A stretch of 64,000 nt of DNA from JAJCYL01 sp040222875 (GCA_040222875.1 JAVKCG010000053.1:434001-498000), one strand, 5' to 3'. Positions 16,401-26,882 are shown, counted from the first letter of the stretch. A program made the numbers and translations. The notes: a model not told the origin generated them from the sequence alone.

Positions 16401-19400
16401 ATGAAAAAAGCTTTACTAGTAAATTTTATGCTTTTCTGCATGGTGTCCCTTGTGTGGGCACAAGAGCGGTCAGTTTCAGGAAGGATCACTTCCAGTTCTG
16501 ATGGCAGCGGATTACCCGGTGTAAACGTGGTAGTAAAAGGAACCACCACCGGTACAATTACCGATTTTGATGGTAATTACAGATTGAGTGTGCCAGGTGA
16601 CGGACAATCTTTGGTCTTTACATATATAGGGTATACTACCCAGGAGGTCGAGATCGGCGCAAGGTCAGTTATTGACGTCAGTTTGGCTGAAGATGTAACT
16701 GAACTCGTAGAAGTGGTGGTAACAGCTCAGGGTATCAAAAGGGATAAAAAGGCCCTTGGCTATGCAGTTCATTCTGTTGATGGTGATGAAGTAGCGGAAA
16801 AACCCGAATCGGATATTGCCAGGTTGCTACGAGGCAAAGTTCCCGGGATGAACATCACCCAGTCAAATGGGGTAAGCGGCACAGGTAGCAACATCATCAT
16901 CAGGGGTTATACGTCCATCACAGGTAGTAACCAGCCACTTTTTGTGGTAGATGGTGTGCCATTTAACTCTGCTACTAATACTGATAATGATGCCGGTGAT
17001 TTTCAAGAAGGTGGACCGGCAGCTACCAGCAGGTTCTTGGATCTTGACCCAAACAATGTTGAGAGTATTTCAGTTTTAAAAGGCCTTAGTGCCACTGTTA
17101 TTTATGGTGAACAAGGTAGGAATGGCGTAATCCTCATTACAACTAAGAATGGTCGAACAGGCGCTTCTCCTAAAAAAATGGAGGTCACTTTTAACCAAGG
17201 CTACTTTGCAACTAAAATTGCATCATTAGCTGATTATCAAGATTTATATGGTGGTGGTTTTCATCAGAATTTTGGATTCTTTTTCTCTAATTGGGGGCCG
17301 CATTTCAACACACGTGGTCAACGAGGTATCAATGCTGATGGAACAACGGCGCAGCATCCAATTGAAAGGATTACAGACGCTTCTTTGAGAAACCAATTTC
17401 CAGAATTGGCAAGTGGAAATGTTCCTTATTTTTATCAGCCTTATAAGAATGTTGAGAGATTTTTTCAAACAGGTTCTGTAGCTACAACTTCAGTTTCTAT
17501 CAATGCGGCAAAAGAGAACACTAGTTACGGTGCATCTTTTAGCTATACACGAGATGAAGGTTTTACACCGCAAAACGTCCTAGACAAATTCAACTTCGGG
17601 GTGGGAGGCAATGCCAAACTGTCAAACCGTTTCTCATTGAGTTCAACATTTAATGTTGCTATAACTGACATGCAAACACCTCCAATTAACGCATCGTCAG
17701 GAAGTAGTTCTATCGGATCAAGTGAGTCAATTTTTGGGGATGTTTTTTATACCCCGAGAAGTGTTGATTTAAACGGATTGCCATTTCAGGCACCTCTTGA
17801 TGGCCGGCCAATTTATTATAGAAGTGGAAATGACATTACCAATCCGAATTGGACACTTCGTAATAGTAGGAATACTGACAACACGAATAGGTTCTTCGGA
17901 AAAACCAGTTTGACTTTTGAAATAGCCGAATGGATCAATGTGATGTATCGGGTAGGACTTGATACTTATTCACAAAACCAAGGGTTTTATATTAATAGGG
18001 GAAGTAATACGCAGCCCAATATCACTGCTGGCGTTTATCGTACAGCGAACATTACTAATACCATTTGGGATCACAGTATTATAACCACTGTGAATAAGCA
18101 GATTAATGAAGACATCGGCTTTCAGGCTAATGTTGGCTTAAACGCAAGACAGGACAGGTTTGATAGAAATGGGGTTGAAAGTTCAAACCAATTGGTTTTT
18201 GGATTTATTGAGCATTCCAATTTTACTTCGCAATCTGCGGTAAACAGCTTCTCTGGCCTTGATATCCAAAGGAAAGTTAGAGAAAACCTGATGGGCGTTT
18301 ATGGTCAGTTTACTCTGGATTATAAAGATTACTTATTCTTCAATTTCGCAGCAAGAAATGATTGGTCATCGACTGTTGAGAAAGAGAACCGATCTTTGTT
18401 TTACCCATCTGCAAGTTTGTCGTTTGTTCCCACTTCATTGTTTGACATCGGAGGTGATATATTGAACTACTTAAAAGTAAGGGTAGGGTATGGAACTTCA
18501 GCTGGCTTCCCTGATCCATATTCAACAAGACCAGTATTGCGATCTGATGCAAGGGCTTTTGTCTCAGCAAATGGCACTGTATTATCAACTAATGGGAATT
18601 CGACCATATTTAGCAGTTCGGATGCTGGTTCTTCTTCTGTACTAGGTAATCCTAATTTAAAGCCTGAGTTACAGAAAGAATTTGAATTTGGTATTGAGAG
18701 TAAAATCATCCAAAACAAAATAGGGATTAATGCAACAGTTTATAGGAGAGTTACCAATGACTTGATTACTCAAGCATCTTTAGATCCTTCTACAGGCTTC
18801 ACTTCGACTTTTGTAAATATTGGAGAAATTGAAAATAGAGGAATTGAGCTTGATATCAACGCTACACCAATTGTAGCAGGAGATTTTCGTTGGGACGTTA
18901 CAGGTAACTTTTTTGCCTACAAAACGGATGTTAATGAGTTGGATGAAGGCTTAACACAAATTGCGGTTGCTGGTTTTATCAACCTCGGGAATTTTGCAAT
19001 AGTTGGAGAGCCATTCAACATAATGCAAGGTAGCGTGATAGCTACAGATGCTAATGGCTCAAATATTGTTGAGACCAACGGCTTACCCCGTCAAGATGCA
19101 AACATCGGAGCGCTAGGGGATCCTAACCCTGATTTCACCAGTTCAATTATCAATAACTTCTCCTGGAAGGGAATCAGATTAAGCGCACAACTTGACTATA
19201 GGGAAGGCGGAGCAATTCATTCATTGACTGCCGCCACGCTTTATGGTAGGGGTGTAACCAGAGATACTGAAAGAGACAGGACAAGGTTCTATGTGCTTAA
19301 TGGAGTGCAGGGTGATGGAACCCCCAATAATCAGATAATTACAGCAACCAATATGGGTTTTGATGTGATGTTTACCGGGCCTGATCAACTTCAGACGTAT

Positions 19401-19661
19401 GATGGAACCACAATTAGGTTAAGAGATGTCTCTTTGGCTTATACTTTACCAAAGTCCATTCTTGATAAAACTCCATTTGGGGAATTAACGGTAACGATCT
19501 CTGGGCAGAACCTTTGGTTCGATGCGATCAATTTTCCAGAACACACCAATGCAGATTCAGAAGTGTCAACCTTCAATGCAGGTGGTAATGGTTTAGGTTT
19601 TGACTTTTTAACCGGTCCAAGCTCTAAGCGATATGGCATCAATTTGAGGGCCAGATTTTAA
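16401..19661 (+). CDS. SusC/RagA family TonB-linked outer membrane protein
   Basis: A 1086-residue TonB-dependent outer membrane channel. ATG 16401 gives a clean signal peptide ending W-A-Q; upstream in-frame TTG and ATG codons are less plausible. A carboxypeptidase-regulatory-like domain follows (about 24-105, with V-S-G-R-I-T and L-P-G-V-N-V-V-V-K-G-T), then E-V-V-V-T-A-Q-G, a plug domain (V-P-G-M-N-I-T-Q through V-L-K-G-L-S-A-T-V-I-Y-G) and the beta barrel, ending in K-R-Y-G-I-N-L-R-A-R-F. Together with the downstream SusD-like lipoprotein it forms a pedal-bin importer for an unknown glycan, peptide or other polymer. Confidence 0.95.
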   Translation: MKKALLVNFMLFCMVSLVWAQERSVSGRITSSSDGSGLPGVNVVVKGTTTGTITDFDGNYRLSVPGDGQSLVFTYIGYTTQEVEIGARSVIDVSLAEDVTELVEVVVTAQGIKRDKKALGYAVHSVDGDEVAEKPESDIARLLRGKVPGMNITQSNGVSGTGSNIIIRGYTSITGSNQPLFVVDGVPFNSATNTDNDAGDFQEGGPAATSRFLDLDPNNVESISVLKGLSATVIYGEQGRNGVILITTKNGRTGASPKKMEVTFNQGYFATKIASLADYQDLYGGGFHQNFGFFFSNWGPHFNTRGQRGINADGTTAQHPIERITDASLRNQFPELASGNVPYFYQPYKNVERFFQTGSVATTSVSINAAKENTSYGASFSYTRDEGFTPQNVLDKFNFGVGGNAKLSNRFSLSSTFNVAITDMQTPPINASSGSSSIGSSESIFGDVFYTPRSVDLNGLPFQAPLDGRPIYYRSGNDITNPNWTLRNSRNTDNTNRFFGKTSLTFEIAEWINVMYRVGLDTYSQNQGFYINRGSNTQPNITAGVYRTANITNTIWDHSIITTVNKQINEDIGFQANVGLNARQDRFDRNGVESSNQLVFGFIEHSNFTSQSAVNSFSGLDIQRKVRENLMGVYGQFTLDYKDYLFFNFAARNDWSSTVEKENRSLFYPSASLSFVPTSLFDIGGDILNYLKVRVGYGTSAGFPDPYSTRPVLRSDARAFVSANGTVLSTNGNSTIFSSSDAGSSSVLGNPNLKPELQKEFEFGIESKIIQNKIGINATVYRRVTNDLITQASLDPSTGFTSTFVNIGEIENRGIELDINATPIVAGDFRWDVTGNFFAYKTDVNELDEGLTQIAVAGFINLGNFAIVGEPFNIMQGSVIATDANGSNIVETNGLPRQDANIGALGDPNPDFTSSIINNFSWKGIRLSAQLDYREGGAIHSLTAATLYGRGVTRDTERDRTRFYVLNGVQGDGTPNNQIITATNMGFDVMFTGPDQLQTYDGTTIRLRDVSLAYTLPKSILDKTPFGELTVTISGQNLWFDAINFPEHTNADSEVSTFNAGGNGLGFDFLTGPSSKRYGINLRARF

Positions 19662-19689
19662 AGAAAATCAGAAGTTTAAATAGATAGAA

Positions 19690-21306
19690 ATGAAAAATAT
19701 ACTAGCGATATTTTCAACCATTGTGTTGATCACAACATCAAGCTGCGAACTTGATTTGCAGCAAGACCCAAACGCATTGTCCCCTGAATCGGCCAGTGTT
19801 GAGTTTGTGCTTAATTCCGTCCAGTTCGGTATTAAAGACTGGTATTTTGAGGCTACTGAACCTTCAATGGAAATGGTTAGGATGAGGGCTGCGAACCCAA
19901 GGGCTGATACCTACGCGGGTTGGAAGCAACCTCAGGATTTTGATGACCTATGGGAGCTGACTTATGTCACATTGCTAAGTGACGTTCATACACTTATCGG
20001 CTTAGCCGAGGAAAAAGAACTCTTTATGCATGCCGGAATGGGAAGAACTTTAAGAGCTTTTGTCTTGATGAACATGGTTGACCTGTTTGGCGATATTCCA
20101 CTAACAGAGGCAATAGACCCAGATATTCTGGAACCGTCTCTTGATGATGGCGCATCAATTTATGCCTTTGTTGATCAAGATTTGCAAACGGCAATAACCA
20201 ATTTTGGACAAGGCGGTGTTGCACCCACAGCTGATATATTTTACAGCGGTGATGCAGATGATTGGATTGCACTTGCAAATACACTTCGGATGAGGTCTGA
20301 AGTAACCCGAAAGTTGGTAGGCGGAAGTGGAGCTACTGTAGCTTCATTAGCCAGCACAGCGATTACTTCTGGTCAAGATTTCGTTTTTGCACATAGCACA
20401 GTTTCTGCGGCTCCTGATTCAAGACACGAGTACTTCATTGACAATTATATTGGTGGAGGCAGTGATTATCAGTCCAATTACTTCATGTGGTTATTAACAG
20501 GTGAAACCAGACCATATGACCTGCCTGACCCCAGAACTCGATATTATTTCTATCGGCAGGCAGATGAGCACACTACTGACGTAAACGAGATGAATTGTGT
20601 TCAGGAAACCAGACCTGATCATTATCCGGCAAGTCACGTCTGGTGTCAGGACTTCCTTCCTCCAGGCTACTGGGGCCGCGACCACAATGATACTGATGGC
20701 ATTCCACCAGATAATCAATTGAGGACCTTGTTTGGTGTTTATCCGGCAGGTGGTCGCTTTGATGATGATTCATTTGAACCTGGTGACCCTGAAACTGGTT
20801 TGATGGGTGCTGGAATACATCCTTTGATGATGTCGTTCTATGTTGACTTTATGATGGCTGAGGCAATAATGACAATGGGCGCACCTGGTGATGCTGCATC
20901 TCATTTAGAAGCTGGAATTAGAGGATCAATTGACTACGTAATGAACTTTGGTTCTTCCGTGGCCGATGAAGACCTGATTCCGACAAATACCCAGGTTAAT
21001 ACCTATGTCAGCAATGTTATGGCTGAATTTAATGATCCTGATACTAATGAAGACAGAAGACTGGATATTCTGAGTGAACAGTATTTAGTGGCATTATTTG
21101 GAAATGGTGTTGAGGCAATGAATTATTATCGAAGAACCGGAAGACCAAGCGGAATCCAGTTACCATTGGTGTCTCAACCAGGCGACTTTACCAGAAGTTT
21201 CTGGTATCCTGCTTCTGCAGTTAATACGAATAACAATATTGAGCAGAAAGCTACTTTGAACAACGCTAACGTTTTTTGGGATACTAACCCAAATGCATTG
21301 AATTAA
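19690..21306 (+). CDS. SusD/RagB family lipoprotein (SusD-like_2 group)
   Basis: A 538-residue surface lipoprotein that caps the SusC channel and binds ligand. The signal peptide ends T-S-S-C (Cys19). The D-P-N-A-L-S-P-E-S-A motif after the signal, the W-E-L-T-Y segment and the late Y-Y-R-R-T-G-R-P-S-G-I-Q-L-P signature are typical of the SusD-like_2/'nutrient-binding outer membrane lipoprotein' group. It starts 28 bases after susC. No glycoside hydrolase follows, so a non-glycan ligand is possible. Confidence 0.93.
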   Translation: MKNILAIFSTIVLITTSSCELDLQQDPNALSPESASVEFVLNSVQFGIKDWYFEATEPSMEMVRMRAANPRADTYAGWKQPQDFDDLWELTYVTLLSDVHTLIGLAEEKELFMHAGMGRTLRAFVLMNMVDLFGDIPLTEAIDPDILEPSLDDGASIYAFVDQDLQTAITNFGQGGVAPTADIFYSGDADDWIALANTLRMRSEVTRKLVGGSGATVASLASTAITSGQDFVFAHSTVSAAPDSRHEYFIDNYIGGGSDYQSNYFMWLLTGETRPYDLPDPRTRYYFYRQADEHTTDVNEMNCVQETRPDHYPASHVWCQDFLPPGYWGRDHNDTDGIPPDNQLRTLFGVYPAGGRFDDDSFEPGDPETGLMGAGIHPLMMSFYVDFMMAEAIMTMGAPGDAASHLEAGIRGSIDYVMNFGSSVADEDLIPTNTQVNTYVSNVMAEFNDPDTNEDRRLDILSEQYLVALFGNGVEAMNYYRRTGRPSGIQLPLVSQPGDFTRSFWYPASAVNTNNNIEQKATLNNANVFWDTNPNALN

Positions 21307-21324
21307 TCACACAAATTGAACAAA

Positions 21325-22176
21325 ATGAAGTTTATAAAAATATTTTCATTGATAATGATTATGGCCGTTGTCATCCTTGCTTCTTGTACAAATGAGTTTG
21401 ACAACGCCATCGCTGACCCAGATGGATCGAACCTGGCAGAGTTGGCGGCCATGATCCGGTTTGAAGAGCCAGTTTTAGGCGTGACTTTAACACCAAGTAT
21501 TTCATTCGCAGGGATTTTAGTTGATCCAGGTAATAATGTATCATCCTACGCCCTTAGGGTAAGCGAGGATGGAGATACTTTCTCACCGTTTACTACTGTA
21601 ACAAGCTTTCCAAGTGACTTAAACATCACCTTGGATGCCGCTGCTGCGGCACTTGGGAAGCCTGCATCTGAAATAGATCCGGGTACGCAATTGGTATTTG
21701 ATGCTATTATCACTCGAAATGACGGTAGAGAGTTTACTTCTGCCAATATTACTGGTGATGTGGTGAATCAGGGAGAAAGACAGGCAATGCAATTTAATGC
21801 ATTTGTTTCTTGCCCATTCGTAGCTTCCGAAGCAGCTGGAGACTACACATTGGAGAATGATGCTGTTGGTTTCTTTTTATCAAGTGGTTTCTCAGCTACT
21901 GCCAGTGGTACAACTTTAACACTTGAAGATCCGATGGGCTATGGCTTCGGTGATCAGGTGGCAATTGAAGTTGACCCTGACGTAGGAAGCGCAACAATGG
22001 GAAGTCAAGAATCCTGGTTATCTGACGTGGCACCTGGTGCAGGTCCATATGGAAGAGGTAATGTAAACGGAAGCGGGTTTGTGTTTTCATGCGCTGGCAT
22101 TATTAATATGGATTGGACATTTACTGTTGCGGCCGGTAGCTTCGGGAGTGGCAATGTCACCGCAACTAAGAACTAG
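21325..22176 (+). CDS. third lipoprotein of the Sus-type operon
   Basis: A 283-residue lipoprotein (lipobox L-A-S-C, Cys21), started at ATG 21325 rather than an in-frame TTG nine bases upstream. The chain is beta-rich with two apparent modules: about 30-150, with L-G-V-T-L-T-P-S-I-S-F-A-G, and about 160-283, starting V-S-C-P-F-V-A-S-E-A-A-G-D-Y. Two cysteines in the second module may pair. Position directly after SusD suggests an accessory surface glycan- or ligand-binding protein, as SusE/SusF are, although no close family is recognised. A terminator follows at 22194. Confidence 0.8.
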   Translation: MKFIKIFSLIMIMAVVILASCTNEFDNAIADPDGSNLAELAAMIRFEEPVLGVTLTPSISFAGILVDPGNNVSSYALRVSEDGDTFSPFTTVTSFPSDLNITLDAAAAALGKPASEIDPGTQLVFDAIITRNDGREFTSANITGDVVNQGERQAMQFNAFVSCPFVASEAAGDYTLENDAVGFFLSSGFSATASGTTLTLEDPMGYGFGDQVAIEVDPDVGSATMGSQESWLSDVAPGAGPYGRGNVNGSGFVFSCAGIINMDWTFTVAAGSFGSGNVTATKN

Positions 22177-22193
22177 TTTTTAAGTGTTTGGTA

Positions 22194-22230
22194 AAAGGGC
22201 CGTCCCACGTGGGCGGCCTTTGTTATTTGT
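22194..22230 (+). terminator. terminator of the SusC/SusD operon
   Basis: AAAGGGCCGTCCCA pairs with TGGGCGGCCTTT, with one bulged base and a small loop around CG, followed by TGTTATTT. It lies 18 bases after the last stop of the operon. Confidence 0.75.
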
Positions 22231-22258
22231 AGTGGTTAACTGCAGCCCTATAAAATTT

Positions 22259-25200
22259 TTACTTAGTTATAATAAGTTTTTTAACCTGCCTGCGCACACC
22301 AATATTTAGCTGAATAAAATAAATTCCGACACTTAGAAATGATGCGGGGAATTCATTCACTCTTTGATTGCTGATAGTTTCTGTATAAACCTCCTGGCCT
22401 GAAAAATTGAGAATTCTGAGGTGGCCATTTTCCACATTTTGGCCGTATTCTAATTTTATAATATCAACTGCTGGATTAGGGTAAACCTTAAAGTCACCAA
22501 CGAGGTTTGAAACCGCAACATGAATCGCATGTGAGTATTCATACTGTCCATCGTAGTCAAATTGGCGCAATCGATAATAGTAATCAGTGTTTTCTTTTAA
22601 ATTAAGATCATTGAATTGATAGAACTGCTTGGTGGCTTGATTTCCATTGCCATTCACCAAACCGATTTTTTTGAAAGTTTCTCCATTTAATGAGCGCTCA
22701 ACTTCAAAGCCCGCATTATTTATTTCAGTTGCCGTTATCCAATTAAGCAGAATACGGTTTGCAATAAGCTTCCCATCAAAAGCAATTAGTTCAACTGGTA
22801 ATGGACTTACTCCAAAATTTTCGGTACCCAGTGTATAGTAACCATCTCCGTTATTAAGGGTAACATTGGTAAAAGTAATCTGGTCGTTTGCTATAGATGA
22901 TGCACTGGCAATTGATGACCATGGGGCGCTTCCTGTAGCACTAAATAGAACTTTATAGTTATTCGCATCACCCTCTGGAAATACCTGAGTACCTCCCTCT
23001 GAAATGTCATAGAGAATATCAATGGTTGCCGCTGTGCTTGCATCGGTTACATCAAACCACCAGGCCCTCTCCCAGCGTTCATCTATCTCTCCATTTACAT
23101 CTGAGTCATTAATGCTGTTATCTGCTGTCGCATGGCCAAACATTAAAAAATCATCATCGTCGAACCCAGAATTAATTGTTACCTGCATGCCAGATGATGT
23201 TGCACTGTTGTGAATATTGCTAGCATCCACTCTTCCAACACCAGCTATGTCCAGGTCATTGTTCCCATTGGCACCAATGTCACCATTATAAACATCACTT
23301 ATACCAGAAAGTGTAATACCCCATTTGCCGGATAGGTAGTTATGCAGAATGATCATTTGAGCATCATTCATGCTTTGATCGAAAACTATTATTTCACCAA
23401 TTGCACCATCCATGAAATTAGCATTTCCACCATACCACCGGCTTATGTTGTAGTCTGTATTCGTAGATATTGTACCGGAGTAATCCGCTGGATCAGTTGA
23501 GTCGTCACCATCCAGAAAAAAGCTATGTGAAGTGCCACTTTCGTAATGGGCAACCAAAATTGACCACTGATCTGTTGGTATCACTGGGCCTACAAGTCGG
23601 TTCATATTGTCATAACTGTAGTATTTATTTTGATCGCTACCTGTATTTTGCCTCCGGCTTATACTTATGTGTTCATCCTGGTTTGTTGAGGAACCAATAC
23701 CGATTACATAATCATTTTCAGTAGCTCCCGAAGCCTGGTCTTGATCGAAGTAAGCAACGGCTGCTAGGGTAATGCCATCAGATCCGTCCAGACCGGAATT
23801 CAAACTACCTATCATTGATGCCGGGCTTCCACCATGTTCGTCATCTACGTAGGTATCAGATCCATCCACTGTGCCATCAAAAATCACAACCTCTAAGCCG
23901 TTTTGACTATTTGTGTCATCGTAACGGGGAAGGTTTAGGTTACTTGTTCTTGTAGCATCAGCCCCATTTCCCGATAAGTCTTCCCACCTCAAAATATAGT
24001 CGTTGTCGGCTGAGCCGATTTGCTGCGCATCAAGCCAGAGCTCAAGGGAAGAGCTGCCATCTATGTCCCCAATGCCGGCAGGCCCACGATCGCTGAGAGT
24101 GCTTCCTTCGGTTCCAATCGGGCTGTTGGTCTCATCGATTGTGCCCAAGGTGTAATAGCCATCGGTGGTGAGAGCAACATTTGTAAAATGAACCGAATTG
24201 CCACTAATTGTATTAGCCGGTGTTAAGGCCCAATCAACCCCTGATTCCCTGAAAAGAAGAACATAGTTGGAAGCGCTTCCAGATGGTCCATGACCAAATC
24301 CGCCATCGCTAAAATCGAATTCCAGATCAGCAGTTAAATCTCCGTCATCTGTAATATCAAGAAACCAAATTCTTTCCCACCTTGCTTCGACAATATCGCC
24401 GGATAAATCAGAAATGTCTGACCGATTAATTGCATTCTCACTCAATTTGTGCCCAAACATCAGATACTCACCTGTAGTGAAATTAGTATTCTGTGAAATA
24501 TTCAAACCGACAGACTTAGCTGAATTATTGTTTCCATCAGATTCAGTTCCAATTCCGGCAACATCAAAATCATAATCTCCGTCGGATGGTGTGCCGGGGG
24601 GATCTGCGTTATCTCCTACATATTGGTCGTTTGTGACCCCTCCAGGAATATCATATTTAGCGGCCAGATAAGATTGGACAATATTTATTTGTGCACTATT
24701 GAGTACGCCATTGTACATGATAATTTCTGCGACATAACCATCGAGGAAGTTATTGGTACCACTAGTAAAAACTTTCAATTCCCCAACGGTGTAAAAACGG
24801 TCGATGACCCGATAGGAGGCACCAGCGCCGACATCTGCGCTGATTGTTTGTGAGGCTCCATTTATGAGCAAATCAAGAAACGTAGATGAGCTACTTTGTG
24901 TTTGACCCAACACGTACCATGTGGTCGAATTTAGAGCTCCATCTGTAGCAAATTGAGTTCCTGACCCATTGTAGTTATAAAGGTAATTAGGATATGTGCC
25001 ATCATTGCCGCGGCGCCTGGACAAACTGACAAACTCTTCTGCCACAAAACGATCGCCTATGGAAAAGACATAGTCGTTGTCATCATCTGGTTGATCAACA
25101 TCAAAATAGGCCACAGAGAATATCGTAAAGGGGGCATCAAACGCATCAGTGTCGCTAAAAGGCCCTTCCAGGTGCTCTGCTGAACCATTAAAGCTTATCG

Positions 25201-25558
25201 CAGGAAAACCATTTTGTACATCCTCATGATAATTTGGTTTGTTATTCTGGTTGTAGACATCCTCACTGGGGCCGGCATCGTAGCCATTACCAGACATATC
25301 AGGCCATGTGGTCACATTATTTTCTGGAGAAACATTATCAATTTGATTGGCATCAAGCCACAGAATTAAATCACCACTGTCTGATTCACCACTCGTATTT
25401 CCAACTCCTCCAGGTCCTGTTTGGGCTTCGGACTCAACTATTGAAATGAGCCCAATTAATACTATTAAAAAACAGTGTTTTAGAAAACTTTTCGGCGCAC
25501 TACACTGTGGGATTCCGTGAGTGTAGTGACCTCCGTTTGGCTTGAGACTGTCTTGCAT
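22259..25558 (-). CDS. T9SS-secreted protein with two LamG-like modules
   Basis: A 1099-residue exported protein. A hydrophobic signal lies at about 27-45, after a 26-residue polar N-tail. Two homologous halves of about 450 residues follow. Each has a concanavalin/LamG-like module beginning L-W-L-D-A-x-Q-I and W-x-D-x-S-G-N-G-x-D-A, then a second domain with D-x-A-G-I/V-G, L-M-F-G-H and E-R-x-W. A fibronectin-like segment (W-I-T-A-T-E-I-N-N-A-G-F-E-V-E-R-S) and a type IX sorting domain (V-Y-P-N-P-A-V-D through I-Y-F-I-Q-L) close the chain. It is probably attached to or released from the cell surface, perhaps binding polysaccharide. It converges on the Sus operon. Confidence 0.88.
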   Translation of the reverse strand: MQDSLKPNGGHYTHGIPQCSAPKSFLKHCFLIVLIGLISIVESEAQTGPGGVGNTSGESDSGDLILWLDANQIDNVSPENNVTTWPDMSGNGYDAGPSEDVYNQNNKPNYHEDVQNGFPAISFNGSAEHLEGPFSDTDAFDAPFTIFSVAYFDVDQPDDDNDYVFSIGDRFVAEEFVSLSRRRGNDGTYPNYLYNYNGSGTQFATDGALNSTTWYVLGQTQSSSSTFLDLLINGASQTISADVGAGASYRVIDRFYTVGELKVFTSGTNNFLDGYVAEIIMYNGVLNSAQINIVQSYLAAKYDIPGGVTNDQYVGDNADPPGTPSDGDYDFDVAGIGTESDGNNNSAKSVGLNISQNTNFTTGEYLMFGHKLSENAINRSDISDLSGDIVEARWERIWFLDITDDGDLTADLEFDFSDGGFGHGPSGSASNYVLLFRESGVDWALTPANTISGNSVHFTNVALTTDGYYTLGTIDETNSPIGTEGSTLSDRGPAGIGDIDGSSSLELWLDAQQIGSADNDYILRWEDLSGNGADATRTSNLNLPRYDDTNSQNGLEVVIFDGTVDGSDTYVDDEHGGSPASMIGSLNSGLDGSDGITLAAVAYFDQDQASGATENDYVIGIGSSTNQDEHISISRRQNTGSDQNKYYSYDNMNRLVGPVIPTDQWSILVAHYESGTSHSFFLDGDDSTDPADYSGTISTNTDYNISRWYGGNANFMDGAIGEIIVFDQSMNDAQMIILHNYLSGKWGITLSGISDVYNGDIGANGNNDLDIAGVGRVDASNIHNSATSSGMQVTINSGFDDDDFLMFGHATADNSINDSDVNGEIDERWERAWWFDVTDASTAATIDILYDISEGGTQVFPEGDANNYKVLFSATGSAPWSSIASASSIANDQITFTNVTLNNGDGYYTLGTENFGVSPLPVELIAFDGKLIANRILLNWITATEINNAGFEVERSLNGETFKKIGLVNGNGNQATKQFYQFNDLNLKENTDYYYRLRQFDYDGQYEYSHAIHVAVSNLVGDFKVYPNPAVDIIKLEYGQNVENGHLRILNFSGQEVYTETISNQRVNEFPASFLSVGIYFIQLNIGVRRQVKKLIITK

Positions 25559-25669
25559 AACTTCACTTTAGCTGGTAATCCATAATAAAGCTATGTGCCA
25601 AACCGCGGACGGTTTCCTAAATGAGCTTCAGTTTAACACTGGTGGGTATGAATTTAATTAACTATCGTC

Positions 25670-26419
25670 TCAAGACTCCAGCCAAGTTTTGAAAGCACCA
25701 ACTTTTTCTTTGGGCACAAGTACTCTCTCAGTGCAATGTTTTAGATCAACTTTGAGCCTGCTACTGGAAAATGTAGTAACAGCTGTAATGAAATCTATTG
25801 ACCCGATAAATTTCCTGTTGAGTCGAAAAAATTTCGATGGATCAAGCTCCTTTTCCAATTGCTCCAATGTATAATTCACCAGAAATCTTTTGTTAGCAGC
25901 TGTCATCAGATAGACTCCACGAAACTGAGCAAAAAAGTAGCAGGTGTCTTTGGCATTGATCATGTGAATATTGTCATGAACCTTTGAAATGAAGCGGGTC
26001 TTAAAGGAATGGACCTGCTCAACGCCTTTCCTAATTTCATCCAGAATCTTTTGAGTATCAGGAGTATGATAAAACCGATATTTCTCCAGGCTACCCTTCA
26101 ATTGACCAAATTCAATAGGCTTTAGCAAGTAGGCAATACTGTTTACCTTAAATGCGTCAATTGCATATTGATTGAATGAGGTTGTAAAGATGATCGGGGC
26201 GGTAATGGTTACCTTATCAAAAATTTGAAAACTAGACCCATCCTGTAGCTGTACGTCCATAAAAATCAGATCTGGATGGGAGTTTTTAGTGAGCCACTCA
26301 ATGGTTTCGGAGGCCGACTTAATTGTACCCAGAATCTCAATTCTTGGATCGTGTTTAGCAATTAGCTGGCATAATTTATCACTGGACTCCTGTTCGTCTT
26401 CTACTATTAATACTTTCAA
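25670..26419 (-). CDS. LytTR family response regulator
   Basis: A 249-residue regulator. The receiver domain holds the acidic pair in V-E-D-E (about 7-8), the phosphoacceptor Asp55 in L-I-F-M-D-V-Q and Lys100 in A-Y-L-L-K-P. The C-terminal LytTR DNA-binding domain (about 150-249) includes the R-F-L-V-N-Y-T-L-E-Q-L-E and F-F-R-L-N-R-K-F-I motifs. The TPR-containing histidine kinase upstream on the same strand is its likely partner. The two are separated by about 775 bases and a terminator, so the regulator appears to have its own promoter. Confidence 0.93.
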   Translation of the reverse strand: MKVLIVEDEQESSDKLCQLIAKHDPRIEILGTIKSASETIEWLTKNSHPDLIFMDVQLQDGSSFQIFDKVTITAPIIFTTSFNQYAIDAFKVNSIAYLLKPIEFGQLKGSLEKYRFYHTPDTQKILDEIRKGVEQVHSFKTRFISKVHDNIHMINAKDTCYFFAQFRGVYLMTAANKRFLVNYTLEQLEKELDPSKFFRLNRKFIGSIDFITAVTTFSSSRLKVDLKHCTERVLVPKEKVGAFKTWLES

Positions 26420-26482
26420 TATGATGTCTGTTTAATGTCACGAAGTTGTTTTCCACCCGAACTTTGTGCCTTTAAATTAATA

Positions 26483-26520
26483 AATACAAAAAACAGGGTA
26501 CGCAATGAAATGCGACCCTG
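26483..26520 (-). terminator. terminator between the kinase transcript and the LytTR regulator gene
   Basis: On the minus strand CAGGGTCGCA pairs with TGCGTACCCTG (one bulge, 6-base loop; 26494-26504 with 26511-26520), followed by TTTTTTGTATTT. Confidence 0.75.
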
Positions 26521-26597
26521 CTTTGCAAGACAGATCCATAATAGCTTATTGGTTTGTTCATTTAACAAGCCTATAAGCTGGTTAGTAGATTGCTAAT

Positions 26598-26882
26598 CTA
26601 TCCTGAACATACACCATTATGTAACAATTTGGAATGACGTTCATTTTGCAATGGATGAATTTCACCAGGACATATCTGAGCTGGCATAAATAGAGACTGG
26701 CACTCTGGCTTTCCCCCTTGTGCGTAGTCAATTTTCAACATTTTAGATTGTGATTCTTCCTGTATGCCTAGTTGATAAATTTTTCGAACTTCGGTATGAG
26801 TCATTGAGACTACAAAATTGATGATCACTGTAATACCAAATACTTGTTTCAGCACCAGCTGTAGAATTTGCGCATGCCTCAT
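26598..26882 (-). CDS. possible small hypothetical protein
   Basis: A 94-residue open frame between the histidine kinase and its regulator. It begins M-R-H-A-Q-I-L-Q-L-V with a weakly hydrophobic N-terminus (I-T-V-I-I-N-F-V-V) and has three cysteines in the second half. I recognise no family. The terminator downstream at 26483 shows that transcription may run through this stretch. The composition is not strongly coding-like, so the frame may be spurious. The remaining bases from 26883 to 27194 show nothing clear. Confidence 0.25.
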   Translation of the reverse strand: MRHAQILQLVLKQVFGITVIINFVVSMTHTEVRKIYQLGIQEESQSKMLKIDYAQGGKPECQSLFMPAQICPGEIHPLQNERHSKLLHNGVCSG

